DNA of 36,756 bases from Candidatus Fermentithermobacillaceae bacterium (lineage in GTDB: Bacteria > Bacillota > Sulfobacillia > Fermentithermobacillales > Fermentithermobacillaceae), in contig DUSI01000008.1 of the NCBI GenBank assembly GCA_012842685.1, positions 1 to 36,756 on the forward strand, given 5' to 3'. The notes under the pieces were generated by a model that saw nothing but the letters and a program-made list of their open reading frames with translations, did not search any database and was not told where the DNA came from. Position 1 is the stretch's first letter. The number at the start of each line of letters is the position of its first letter. A program made the position numbers and the translations under genes. Below are positions 25,147-33,636 of the stretch, in pieces.

Positions 25147-25926
25147 TCATCTGAACTCGTGGTCGGCTTCTCCGGATGCGGCCTCAGGCTCTTTCTTGCA
25201 GAAAGCCGCGAGAAACTGGACCTTGAAAAAGAACTCCAAAAGCTTGAGGTCGGCCCGGAGCCTCCTCGGCTCTCTGGCCAGACGGTAAAGCCACTCAAGG
25301 CCTGCCCTCTGGAAGATCTCGGGCGCCCGTTTGGATTCACCTGCAAGTATGTCCAGCACTCCTCCGACCCCTATTGCAAGCTTGGCACCCAGGCTTTTCC
25401 TGTGGGCCCAGATGAACTTCTCCTGCCGCGGGCTCCCCATCCCAACGAGGACTACATCGGCCTTGGCCGAACGGATTGAACCTACCACGGTCCCTTCTTC
25501 GGCCGGCCCGAAATAGCCGTGGTGAGTCCCGCATATGCGGGCTCCGGGGATCTCCCGCTGGACGTTTAAGCGCGCCTTTTCCGCAACCCCGGGCCTACCG
25601 CCCAGTAGATAGATCCTGGGGGCAGGTTTCCTGCGAAGCAGGTATAACGAAAGATCCACGCCGGTCACCCGTTCCGGGAGCCGCTTCCCAAGCTTCCTGG
25701 CCGCCCAAAGGATGCCCACGCCGTCTGGCACCAAAAGATCCGCCCTGGACAAGATGTCCATGAACTGTGGATCCTTCTGAGCCGTCATGACCATAATGGG
25801 ATTGGCGGTCACGACAACCCGCGTTATTTTGTCGTTCCGCGACAGCATCCACTCGAGGGAGTTGTAGGCTCCCGCCTTAGTTACCGGGTAAAACTCCACG
25901 CCCAGGACATTTACGGAAGACGCCAC
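25147..25926 (-). CDS. tagA: WecG/TagA/CpsF family glycosyltransferase
   Basis: 259 residues, GTG start with a modest AAGGG site. Family signatures are the N-terminal VTANPIMVMTAQKDPQF, the LVPDGVGILWAARKLGKRLPERVTGVDL block with the catalytic Asp, and VLVGMGSPRQEKFIWAHR near the C-terminus, followed by a basic membrane-associating tail (EWLYRLAREPRRLRADLKL). The enzyme adds N-acetylmannosamine to undecaprenyl-PP-GlcNAc, the first committed step of teichoic acid or secondary cell-wall polymer synthesis, at the inner face of the membrane. The divergently read neighbour csaB pyruvylates such polymers, which supports a secondary cell-wall polymer role. The exact sugar donor is inferred from the family. 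Confidence 0.92.
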   Translation of the reverse strand: MASSVNVLGVEFYPVTKAGAYNSLEWMLSRNDKITRVVVTANPIMVMTAQKDPQFMDILSRADLLVPDGVGILWAARKLGKRLPERVTGVDLSLYLLRRKPAPRIYLLGGRPGVAEKARLNVQREIPGARICGTHHGYFGPAEEGTVVGSIRSAKADVVLVGMGSPRQEKFIWAHRKSLGAKLAIGVGGVLDILAGESKRAPEIFQRAGLEWLYRLAREPRRLRADLKLLEFFFKVQFLAAFCKKEPEAASGEADHEFR

Positions 25927-26018
25927 TCAAACCAACCCTTAAGCCCTTTATCCTACACTTTGCCAGGATTTTTCGTAGCGTGTCAAACTTCTACATGATC
26001 TCCCCGTCATCCTGTCTT

Positions 26019-26047
26019 TTTACACTCACTTGCTTTTTTGCTATGAT
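26019..26047 (+). promoter_or_regulatory. promoter of csaB
   Basis: -35 TTTACA (26019-26024), 17-base spacer, -10 TATGAT (26042-26047). A transcript start near 26054 rules out the far-upstream in-frame start of csaB and supports the TTG at 26123. Confidence 0.7.
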
Positions 26048-26122
26048 CCCAATCGAAAGCCTGTTCTTGGTTTTGCGCCGCTCCTCGGGTCAGATATTTC
26101 ACGAGAAATTGGGGTGCAGGTC

Positions 26123-27223
26123 TTGGCGAAGCTCCTCCTCTCGGGCTATTACGGCTTCGGAAACCTGGGCGACGAAGCCATACTAGCTTCAACCGTCGAG
26201 GCCTTGCGGCGCAGGACTCCGGAAACCGAGATATGGGTACTCTCGGCAAACCCTGAGGAAACCACCCTCTCCTACGGGATAAGGGCCTTCAACCGGATGT
26301 CGCCGATTGACCTCCTTAGAGCGGTGGGCGGAACCGACCTCGTGGTGTTCGGCGGGGGAAGCCTTCTCCAGGATGCGACATCCTTCAGGTCTCTCCTCTA
26401 CTACATCGGCATCATCTACCTGGCCAAGGTCCTGGGCAAGCCGCTTGTGGTCTACGCCAACGGCATAGGTCCCTTGGGTTCCAGGGCATCAAGATGCCTG
26501 ACAAGGTCTGCCCTCCTCACCGCCAGAGAGATCACATTGAGAGACCCCGAGTCGGAAGCCGTCCTGAGAGAGATCGGCCTCCCCACCGAAGGAAAGGTTA
26601 GTGTTACGGCCGATCCCGCGTTCCTCCTCTCTCCCGCTCCCTGCGGAAAGGTAGCGGACATAATGGCTAGGGAAGGCCTCGGAGGTCAGGGCGATATCGT
26701 CTGGCTCGCCCTGCGCGGCGGGAAAGATGTGCGTTTCTACAGGGCCGTGGCAGACGCGGTAGCCTTCATGAGGAAGGAAGGCCTTTGCCCGGCACTCTTG
26801 GTCATGCAGGAGCGGGACCTGGGCGCTTCGGAAGCAGTGCAGAAGAACCTCGAAGCAAGAGGGGAAAAACCGGTTCCGCTTGTGAAAAACGTGCGCCCGG
26901 CGGAAGCTTTGGGCCTGCTCCAGAAGGGTCTTTTCTCTTTCGGCATGAGGCTCCACACCCTCATCTTGTCGGCCCACGCGGAGATACCCTTCTTGGGCGT
27001 CGAGATAGACCCTAAGATCGGGGCATTCTGCAGGATGGTGGAAAACCCGTGTATCCCGGACCCGGGGACGGGGCCTGCCCCGGATTTGGTCTCTGGGTTC
27101 CGGAAGTTCCTAGAAAACCGCTCCACCTACTCGTCGGCCGTCAAGAAACACGTCCCCGTCCTCCGTCAGAAGGCAGAAGAAAACATCGATATGGTGGTCA
27201 GGACCCTCTACTCGATCGTGTAG
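26123..27223 (+). CDS. csaB: polysaccharide pyruvyl transferase CsaB
   Basis: 366 residues from the TTG at 26123. The preceding GGGGTG and the upstream promoter support it, and the protein then begins with the conserved LLLSGYYGFGNLGDEAIL. Other family features are LVVFGGGSLLQDATS, VVYANGIGPLG, VTADPAFLL and the C-terminal FGMRLHTLILSAHAEIPFLGVEIDPKI block. The frame is open upstream to 26030, but those codons precede or overlap the promoter. CsaB moves pyruvate from phosphoenolpyruvate onto the ManNAc-containing secondary cell-wall polymer. The ketal is the anchor recognised by SLH domains of S-layer proteins, so the organism probably bears SLH-anchored surface proteins. It ends 16 bases inside the convergent gene 27208-27708. 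Confidence 0.93.
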   Translation: MAKLLLSGYYGFGNLGDEAILASTVEALRRRTPETEIWVLSANPEETTLSYGIRAFNRMSPIDLLRAVGGTDLVVFGGGSLLQDATSFRSLLYYIGIIYLAKVLGKPLVVYANGIGPLGSRASRCLTRSALLTAREITLRDPESEAVLREIGLPTEGKVSVTADPAFLLSPAPCGKVADIMAREGLGGQGDIVWLALRGGKDVRFYRAVADAVAFMRKEGLCPALLVMQERDLGASEAVQKNLEARGEKPVPLVKNVRPAEALGLLQKGLFSFGMRLHTLILSAHAEIPFLGVEIDPKIGAFCRMVENPCIPDPGTGPAPDLVSGFRKFLENRSTYSSAVKKHVPVLRQKAEENIDMVVRTLYSIV

Positions 27224-27708
27224 ACCCCTCTCACCATGACGATAACGGCGCTTACCGCCTCGATACCCCGTCCGTCGTTCCTGGGCACCAGGAGCAGGTG
27301 GTTGGCCGGAGCGTTCTCTCCCATCCTGAGGTCCTTCCCAGCAGTGACATCGCAAAGGCCGCCGAGCTCCGAGTCGATGACGGTGGCGGTACCTCCCCGG
27401 ACGATGATCTCGGCGCCCGCCCGGGCTATGAGCTTCTGTCCGGGGCTGAGCTCCACTACCTTTAGCTCAGAGCCCGCCGGGATTTGGGAGAGAAGGGCCT
27501 GGATGCGCTCTTCGACGTACGATTCCACCTTGGCATCAACGTACGACTGTACCTTCGAATCCACGTAAGACTTGGATACAAGGGGATCCTGCTCGCTCCC
27601 GGGGAGGGGCTCGCCGGCGGCCATACCCTTCCCCACCCAACCGAGGACTACTCCAAGGGCCAGCGTCAAGACAAATACCGTGGCCAGAACCGCGTTTCTT
27701 CTCGCCAT
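27208..27708 (-). CDS. secreted or membrane-anchored coiled-coil protein, unknown function
   Basis: 166 residues, ATG with GAGGAGG 7 bases upstream. Residues 7-31 form an uncleaved anchor or signal (VLATVFVLTLALGVVLGWVG). Residues 45-75 hold three near-repeats of the type SYVDxKVx (SYVDSKVQ, SYVDAKVE, SYVEERIQ), which suggest a short coiled-coil stalk. Residues 80-166 form a compact domain (VVELSPGQKLIARAGAEIIV, GGTATVIDSELGG, HLLLVPRNDGRGI, VMVRGVYTIE). Proteins with this C-terminal pattern occur in other Clostridia as unnamed hypotheticals as far as I recall; I do not know a function. It lies 20 bases downstream of prfB and is probably co-transcribed with it. Its last 16 bases overlap the end of csaB on the other strand. 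Confidence 0.8.
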   Translation of the reverse strand: MARRNAVLATVFVLTLALGVVLGWVGKGMAAGEPLPGSEQDPLVSKSYVDSKVQSYVDAKVESYVEERIQALLSQIPAGSELKVVELSPGQKLIARAGAEIIVRGGTATVIDSELGGLCDVTAGKDLRMGENAPANHLLLVPRNDGRGIEAVSAVIVMVRGVYTIE

Positions 27709-27728
27709 GGGCCGGTCCTCCTCTTCCT

Positions 27729-28842
27729 TTATTTCCCGGAATTAGCCCGGGCGTCCTCCTGGAGCTTGGCGAATATGAACTCGTCAATATCGCCGTCCAT
27801 CACCCGTTCGACGCTCCCTATCTCAACGCCCGTACGGTGGTCTTTCACCAAGGTATAAGGCTGGAACACGTAGGACCTGATCTGGCTCCCCCACGCTATC
27901 TCTTTCTGGGGACCGCGGAGACTCTCGAGCTCTTTTCGCCTCTCCTCTTCTTTCAACGCCAGAAGTTTGGCCGCCAGGATCCTCATGGCCAGCGTCCTGT
28001 TGGCATGCTGCGACCGCTCGTTCTGGCACGAGACCACGATCCCCGTGGGGAGGTGAGTGATCCTCACCCCTGTCTCCACCTTGTTCACGTTTTGGCCTCC
28101 TGCCCCCGAAGAACGGAAAGTGTCTATCCTAAGCTCTTCCGGCTTTATCTCCACTTCCGCGTCTTCTTCTATCTCGGGGAGCACGTCTACCGACGCGAAA
28201 GACGTATGTCTCCTGGCGTTGGCGTCAAAGGGCGATATCCTGACGAGCCTGTGGACCCCGCGCTCGGTCCTCAGGTACCCGTAGGCGTAGTCGCCCTTCA
28301 CCGCGAAGCTCACGCTCTTGAGCCCTGCTTCCTCACCCGGCAGCAGATCCAGGGTCTCGACCTTGAACCCCTTGCGTTCGGCCCACCTGGTGTACATCCT
28401 GTAGAGCATCTCCACCCAGTCCATCGCCTCGGTGCCGCCGGCGCCGGCGTGGAGAGTCACTATGGCGTTCCTGGAATCGTAGGGCTCGGAAAGGAGAGTC
28501 TCAAGCTCCAGCTGCCGCGCGTCCGCGGCCAGGTCTTTGGCGGCCTGGGCCAGGTCATCCAAGAGGGACATATCTCCCTCAGCCTCGGCCAGCTCCGCCA
28601 TCTCCAGGTTTTCTTCGCACGCACGCTTGAGGGACTGCCACTTTTCCAGCTTTGCTTCTATCCTGCTGATCTTCCGGCCCGTCTCCTGTGCTCTCTTGGG
28701 ATCCTGCCATATGGCAGGGTCCTCCATCTCCTTCCGGAGGGCCTCAAGCTCTCTGGTTAAGCCCTCGGTGTCAAAGAGACCTCCCGATACTGCCGAGCCT
28801 TTCGGCTACGGACCGTAGTGTCCTGACGATGTCTTCGTACAT
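27729..28842 (-). CDS. prfB: peptide chain release factor 2, with programmed +1 frameshift
   Basis: About 370 residues when joined across the frameshift. The first 23 codons from ATG 28842 encode MYEDIVRTLRSVAERLGSIG followed by RSL and end at TGA 28771-28773. Shifting +1 on CTT-TGA gives DTEGLTRELEALRKEMEDPA, the normal continuation, in the long downstream frame. Domains are an N-terminal coiled coil, then HAGAGGTEAMDW, the SPF tripeptide (RISPFDANARRH) that selects UGA/UAA, and the GGQ loop (SSGAGGQNVNKVETGV) that triggers peptide release. Ignoring the frameshift, a start at 28727 would drop the first 38 residues. The frameshift is the known autoregulation: scarce RF2 lets ribosomes pause at UGA and shift. 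It follows secA by 51 bases. Confidence 0.96.
28770..28785 (-). promoter_or_regulatory. programmed frameshift site of prfB
   Basis: On the minus strand GGGAGG (28780-28785) acts as an internal Shine-Dalgarno. Three bases later comes CTT TGA C (28770-28776). This is the canonical slip arrangement of RF2 genes (Shine-Dalgarno, 3-base gap, CUU UGA C). Confidence 0.93.
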
Positions 28843-28893
28843 GGCGTCGCCTTACGGCTTTCCCTCCCTGAGAATTCCCTTTGAAGATCTGAC

Positions 28894-31635
28894 TTAAGCC
28901 AGCTTACCGCAGCAGTTCTTGTACTTCTTACCGCTCCCGCAAGGACACGGATCGTTACGCCCGACTTTCTTGCCCCCGCGCACGGTCTGCGCGCCCCGGC
29001 TCTGCCCCGCGGCAGGCGCCGTGACCGCCGGCCTGGCCGTCCTCGCCGGTTGTCCCCGAGAACCCGCTCCCATGGAAGCAGCGTCTTTCTTGACTTCAAC
29101 CCTTGAGAGGTACCTCACTACCGTCTCTTCGATATTCTGGACGCGGCCTTCAAACATCTCGTAACCGATACGGGTGTATTCTACCAGCGGATCTTTGTGA
29201 CCGTAAGCCTGGAGTCCGATCCCTTCCCTCAGGTCTTCCATCGCCCTCAGCTGCTCGATCCACTGGCTATCGGTCACCTTGAGCACTACGAACCTGTAGA
29301 GCTCCGGGGCCTGTTCCCCAAGGGGGGCGGCATTCCGCCGGATCTGGGACTTCACCCGCTCCGTAATGCTCTCTCTCAGCAAATCGCGATTAGCCGCCGC
29401 CTCAATCTCTGCTCTGTCAACGCCTGGGACGAGGTCCCGGAAGTATGTGGACAATCCATCGAGGTCGGCTTCTTCTTTCCTCACCTTGTCGGGCCAGTAG
29501 AGGTCGATGGCGCGCGCCACCACCCGTTCGACCATGGACATCACAACCGGCTCGGGGTCATCTGCCAGGAGCACCTTCCGCCTGTCCGAGTAGATCACTT
29601 CCCGCTGCTTGTTCAGGATGTTGTCGTATTCGAGAACGCTCTTTCTAATGCCGAAGTTGTGGGCTTCTATTCGTTTCTGCGCGGTCTCGACCGCCTTGGT
29701 GACGAGGGAGTGCTCGATGGGCTCGTCTTCGGGGAAGCCCATCCTTTCCATGAGGGCCGTGAGCATATCGCCCCCAAAGAGCCTCATGAGTTCATCTTCC
29801 AGGGAAAGGTAGAACCTGGACGAACCCGGGTCTCCCTGGCGCCCGGCGCGTCCCCTGAGCTGGTTGTCTATGCGCCTGGCTTCGTGGCGCTCGGTGCCTA
29901 TGACGTGAAGGCCCGACAGCTTCACTACCTCTTCGTGCTCCCGGTCGGTTACCTCTTTGGCCTCTTTGTACAGCTTCTGGTAAAGCTCCCTGGCTTTCTT
30001 TATCGTCTGGATGTACTCCTCGGTATCGCCCGACTCGATCCTCTCGGCTATATCCGCCGGGAGGAACTTCTCGGAGACCATCATCACAGTATCCGGGTCG
30101 AAACCGAGCTTCTTGAGCTCCTGCCTCGCCAAGAACTCCGGGTTACCTCCCAGGAGGATATCGGTGCCCCGCCCCGCCATGTTGGTGGCTATGGTCACGG
30201 CGCCCTTCCGCCCGGCTTGGGCGACGATCTCGGCCTCTCTTTCGTGGTGCTTGGCGTTCAGGACCTGGTGGGGAATTCCTTCCCTGGAAAGCATCTTGGA
30301 GAGCATCTCGGACTTCTCTATGGACCGGGTACCCACCAGGACGGGACGTCCTACAGCGTGAAGGGACTTTATCTCTTCCACCACGGCCCTGAACTTGGCC
30401 TTCTCGGTCTTCCAGATTGAATCGGGCAGAGACTGCCTTATAAGCGGCTTGTTGGTGGGGATCACCACCACATCGAGGCCGTATATCTCCCGGAACTCCG
30501 TTTCTTCCGTGAGAGCAGTGCCCGTCATGCCCGCCAGCTTCTTGTACATCCTGAAGAAGTTCTGGATGGTTATGGTGGCAAGGGTGTCGGCTTCCTCCCT
30601 GACCACGAGTCCCTCCTTGGCCTCGATGGCCTGGTGGAGCCCGTCAGAATACCTCCGGCCCGGGAGGATCCTCCCGGTAAACTCGTCTACGATGAGCACC
30701 TGGCCGTCCTTGACGACGTAGTCCACATCCCTGGTCATGAGCTCTTTGGCCTTGAGGGCCTGCCTGATGTAACCCTGGAGGTGGATGTTCTCGGGGGCGT
30801 CAAGGTCTATCCCGAGCCACTCGGCGGCTTTCTCATGTCCTTCTTCTGTAAGGGCCACCAGCTTGGCCTTTTCGTCTACCGTGTAGTGGACGTCTCTCCT
30901 AAGGGCGTTCGCAAGGTCCCTGAAGCGGTAATATTCGTCTGCAGAGCCCGAAGCGGGCCCCGCTATGATTAGCGGCGTCCTCGCTTCGTCTATGAGTATC
31001 GAGTCTACCTCGTCGATTATGGCGTAATCCAGCTCTCCCTGGACGAGGTCTTCTTTCCTTAGGGCCATGTTATCCCTGAGGTAATCGAAACCGAACTCTG
31101 TGTTTGTGCCGTAGATTATGGGGCAGGAATAGGATTTCCGCTTGGCCTGCACGTCCATTCCGGGTATGACCAGGCCTACTTGCAGACCCAAGAACCTGTA
31201 GAGACGTCCCATCCACTCGCGGTGGAACTTGGCGAGGTAGTCGTTGACGGTGACCACGTGAACCGTGCGCCCGGCCACCGCGTTGAGATAGGCGGGGAGG
31301 GTGGCCACCAAAGTCTTCCCCTCGCCTGTCTGCATCTCCGCGATGCGCCCTTCGTGGAGTACCACGGCTCCTGCTATCTGGCAGTCAAATGGGCGCATAT
31401 CCAGGACGCGAGAAGAAGCTTCCCTCACCACGGCGAAGGCTTCGACCATCATGCTGTCGGCAGATTCGCCGCGGGCAGCCCTTTCTCTAAACTCCCGGGT
31501 CTTGGCGATGAGCTCCTGGTCCGAGAGTCTTGCCATCTCAGGGCCCAGGGTGCCTACCGCCTCTACGATGGGCTTTATCCTCCTGAGCTCACGTTCATTT
31601 GAGTCGAACAGTTTCTTCAGAAAAGACAAAAGCAT
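28894..31635 (-). CDS. secA: preprotein translocase ATPase SecA
   Basis: 913 residues from the ATG at 31635 (LLSFLKKLFDSNERELRRI, the family start). An in-frame start three codons upstream is possible, and the ribosome site is weak in either case. SecA drives proteins through SecYEG. Visible are Walker A MQTGEGKTL (about 102-110), DEVDSILIDEARTPLIIAGP, the preprotein cross-linking domain, the second nucleotide-binding fold (GTRSIEKSEMLSKML, TNMAGRGTDILLGGNPEFLA), QLRGRAGRQGDPGSSRFYLS, and the helical wing and scaffold. A C-terminal SEC-C zinc motif (CPCGSGKKYKNCC) follows a proline/alanine/glycine-rich linker. Upstream, TACAAT (31675-31680, minus strand) may be a -10 box but has no good -35. 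prfB follows in the same direction, the usual secA-prfB order of Gram-positives. Confidence 0.97.
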   Translation of the reverse strand: MLLSFLKKLFDSNERELRRIKPIVEAVGTLGPEMARLSDQELIAKTREFRERAARGESADSMMVEAFAVVREASSRVLDMRPFDCQIAGAVVLHEGRIAEMQTGEGKTLVATLPAYLNAVAGRTVHVVTVNDYLAKFHREWMGRLYRFLGLQVGLVIPGMDVQAKRKSYSCPIIYGTNTEFGFDYLRDNMALRKEDLVQGELDYAIIDEVDSILIDEARTPLIIAGPASGSADEYYRFRDLANALRRDVHYTVDEKAKLVALTEEGHEKAAEWLGIDLDAPENIHLQGYIRQALKAKELMTRDVDYVVKDGQVLIVDEFTGRILPGRRYSDGLHQAIEAKEGLVVREEADTLATITIQNFFRMYKKLAGMTGTALTEETEFREIYGLDVVVIPTNKPLIRQSLPDSIWKTEKAKFRAVVEEIKSLHAVGRPVLVGTRSIEKSEMLSKMLSREGIPHQVLNAKHHEREAEIVAQAGRKGAVTIATNMAGRGTDILLGGNPEFLARQELKKLGFDPDTVMMVSEKFLPADIAERIESGDTEEYIQTIKKARELYQKLYKEAKEVTDREHEEVVKLSGLHVIGTERHEARRIDNQLRGRAGRQGDPGSSRFYLSLEDELMRLFGGDMLTALMERMGFPEDEPIEHSLVTKAVETAQKRIEAHNFGIRKSVLEYDNILNKQREVIYSDRRKVLLADDPEPVVMSMVERVVARAIDLYWPDKVRKEEADLDGLSTYFRDLVPGVDRAEIEAAANRDLLRESITERVKSQIRRNAAPLGEQAPELYRFVVLKVTDSQWIEQLRAMEDLREGIGLQAYGHKDPLVEYTRIGYEMFEGRVQNIEETVVRYLSRVEVKKDAASMGAGSRGQPARTARPAVTAPAAGQSRGAQTVRGGKKVGRNDPCPCGSGKKYKNCCGKLA

Positions 31636-31690
31636 CACTCTCAAATCTTAGTTTCGAAGGCACGGTCATGACCCATTGTACCACGGCAGC

Positions 31691-32233
31691 TCAGCGGAAA
31701 CATCGAGGCTCTGACGCGCGAAACACGAGGTAACCAACGCCGAGGGCGATCAATATGTCACCGGCGCTGACCATGGACGTGCTCCCAAAAAACCTCCAAG
31801 GGATGACGTCTGCCAGGAAGGAGAGCCTCGTGTAGGCGTTCAGCTCCACGTGGGTGATGCTCCCGGCGAGCCTCGCCGCCTCCTGGACCCTGATCGAGGG
31901 TTCGAGCCACTCGAGGCTCACGGGCATCCTAAAAGAGTTGGCGAGGGACACCGCGAAGTTGGCCAGCGCCCCCAGTCCGACGAGCGGGATGCCCGGCAGC
32001 CTCAAGTTAGCCGAGAGCCCGTAAAGAAGCATGCCGTACGTGATCAAGGTAAGCGCCGCAGCCGCAGCGTCGGGGTCAAGTCCTGCCCTCAAGGCATAGG
32101 GGGCCGCGAGAGGCAAGGTAAACGAAGCAAGGACCCAGGGAAAGCCCTTTATGTCGAGGGATAATACCTTGCGGAGGTCGCCCCCGAGGAAGAGAGCCAT
32201 GAGGGCCGAAACGATAAGCGCGGTCGCGTACAA
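31691..32233 (-). CDS. DUF5317 family integral membrane protein
   Basis: 180 residues, TTG start with GGTGGA about 10 bases upstream, directly after the HD-GYP gene (4 bases). About five hydrophobic helices: 3-17, 32-50, 58-76, 81-100 and 156-172. The loop with SLANSFRMPVSLEWLE and the stretch NAYTRLSFLADVIPWRF followed by MVSAGDILIALGVGYLVF are the recognisable DUF5317 features. No catalytic motif is evident. DUF5317 genes are often next to HD-GYP or similar signalling membrane proteins in Clostridia, which is the case here, and close spacing suggests joint expression. Function unknown. Confidence 0.85.
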   Translation of the reverse strand: MYATALIVSALMALFLGGDLRKVLSLDIKGFPWVLASFTLPLAAPYALRAGLDPDAAAAALTLITYGMLLYGLSANLRLPGIPLVGLGALANFAVSLANSFRMPVSLEWLEPSIRVQEAARLAGSITHVELNAYTRLSFLADVIPWRFFGSTSMVSAGDILIALGVGYLVFRASEPRCFR

Positions 32234-32237
32234 AGGC

Positions 32238-33500
32238 TCACTTCCACCGCCCTTGGGCGATCATCCTGTCGATGATGCGGATCATCGCGTCCACCACTTC
32301 AGGGTCAAACTGAGTGCCTGAGCACCTCTTCAGTTCTTCTTTCGCCTCTGCCAGGGTGAGTTTGGCCTTGTAAGGCCTGTCGGTGGTCATGGCGTCGAAC
32401 GCATCGGCGCAGGCTATTATCCTGGCTTCAAGTGGGATCTCCTCACCTTTCAGCCCGTCGGGGAAACCCTTGCCGTCCCAGCGCTCGTGGTGGTACTTCA
32501 CCCACTCCTGGCCCTCTCCCAAGAATGAGACGCCGGAGAGCATCTGGGCCCCGAGCTTGGCGTGAGTTTTCATCTCTTCGTATTCCTCGTAGGTATAGGC
32601 ACCTTGTTTCTTCATGATCGCGTCTCTTATGCCGATCTTCCCTACATCGTGGAGGAGTCCCACGTAGCGGATAAGCTCGATCCGGTCTTCGGGAAGCTTA
32701 AGTTCTTTTGCCAAGAGAGCCGCGTACTCCGCCACGCGCTCGGAATGGCCCCGGGTGTAAGCGTCCCTCGCGTCGATGGCGTTGGAGAGGGCCGTCGCCA
32801 TTTCCCTGTAGGCGGTGCGGAGTTCGATGTACTTGTTGAGGAAATATCTCACTGTAAGAAGCGGTAGGTAGAACAAGGTGAGCAGGAACGGACCGCCCTG
32901 CTGGGCCACGAGGATCATGAGTATGCCGAGCGGATAGAGGGCCAGCATGCTCGGAAGAGTCCACTGGATGTTCAGGCGCCACACTCCCAGGAACGACATC
33001 CCTGAATCCAGGCTGTAGTAGGACGCGAATAGGATGGCGTTAAACAGGCTCTCTACTATGGCGGCGGTGAGGAAAGCTATGAACCCCTCCGGCCATTCCA
33101 GCATCCCGAAGACACCGCCCGCTGCCTCGTAGGTCTTGGCAAACATGAACATAGATATGGCGAGCATGCCTCTGTTGAAGAGCACGAGCCGGATCGGGAC
33201 CTCTCCTGAAAGGTCCCGCTTTCTGAGTGTGGCCAGGGAGTTGACCCAAATGCCCGCCGCGGGACCGTAAAGCACGGTCACGGTGTAGTTCATAGGAGGA
33301 GAGACGGAAACGGTGCCGCTGCCGTGAGGTATCGTTACGGGAGCGATCTCGCCGATGGCGACCAGCAAGAACATGAAGAGGAACTCTGCAATCTGCGAGG
33401 TGTCCCTGAATCTCGGGAGGTTGGTGAATAGGATGAAAGCGCCTACCGCTGAGACGGTATATATGTAAACTTGTTTCGACAACCCTCCGTTTGACTTCAA
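32238..33500 (-). CDS. membrane-bound HD-GYP domain phosphodiesterase
   Basis: 420 residues from the TTG at 33500, which has AAGGTGAGG 8 bases upstream; a GTG three codons earlier lies inside that site. Residues 10-220 contain about seven membrane helices that resemble a sensory input module with no periplasmic domain of size. Residues 235-415 are an HD-GYP domain: NAIDARDAYTRGHSERVAEY, the HD pair at about 284-285 in LLHDVGKIGI, then KYHHERWDGKGFPDGLKGEEIP and ADAFDAMTTDRPYK. The metal ligands look complete. The signature triad reads GFP rather than GYP, a conservative change. HD-GYP enzymes hydrolyse c-di-GMP; activity and ligand here are inferred. It is followed closely by the DUF5317 gene and preceded by a 25-codon peptide gene. 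Confidence 0.92.
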   Translation of the reverse strand: MKSNGGLSKQVYIYTVSAVGAFILFTNLPRFRDTSQIAEFLFMFLLVAIGEIAPVTIPHGSGTVSVSPPMNYTVTVLYGPAAGIWVNSLATLRKRDLSGEVPIRLVLFNRGMLAISMFMFAKTYEAAGGVFGMLEWPEGFIAFLTAAIVESLFNAILFASYYSLDSGMSFLGVWRLNIQWTLPSMLALYPLGILMILVAQQGGPFLLTLFYLPLLTVRYFLNKYIELRTAYREMATALSNAIDARDAYTRGHSERVAEYAALLAKELKLPEDRIELIRYVGLLHDVGKIGIRDAIMKKQGAYTYEEYEEMKTHAKLGAQMLSGVSFLGEGQEWVKYHHERWDGKGFPDGLKGEEIPLEARIIACADAFDAMTTDRPYKAKLTLAEAKEELKRCSGTQFDPEVVDAMIRIIDRMIAQGRWK

Positions 33501-33545
33501 ACAGGGCACCTCACCTTGGGCCGGCGGCAGAGAGCTAGTTCTTCA

Positions 33546-33623
33546 TCAGCCTACCTGCCAAGAACGAACTCCTGCAAGAAGCAGAGCCGAAAGAGCAAGG
33601 ATGATCCTGATGAGCTTCTTCAC
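33546..33623 (-). CDS. 25-residue hydrophobic leader or small membrane peptide
   Basis: GTG start at 33623 with a perfect GGAGG 8 bases upstream (33632-33636), then MKKLIRIILALSALLLAGVR and SWQVG, stop TGA. Two lysines and an arginine followed by 13 hydrophobic residues fit a one-helix membrane peptide or a signal-like leader. It ends 45 bases before the HD-GYP start codon in the same direction, so it may be a leader peptide or a small partner of that protein. Chance open frames seldom have such a ribosome site and such composition, but there is no homology evidence. Confidence 0.55.
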   Translation of the reverse strand: MKKLIRIILALSALLLAGVRSWQVG

Positions 33624-33636
33624 GGGGCGAACCTCC

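Noticed and set aside
25950-25986. Perfect TTGACA upstream of the WecG/TagA gene with TAGGAT downstream (minus strand)
   Set aside because: The spacing is 25 bases, far from the usual 16-18, so I do not call it a promoter.
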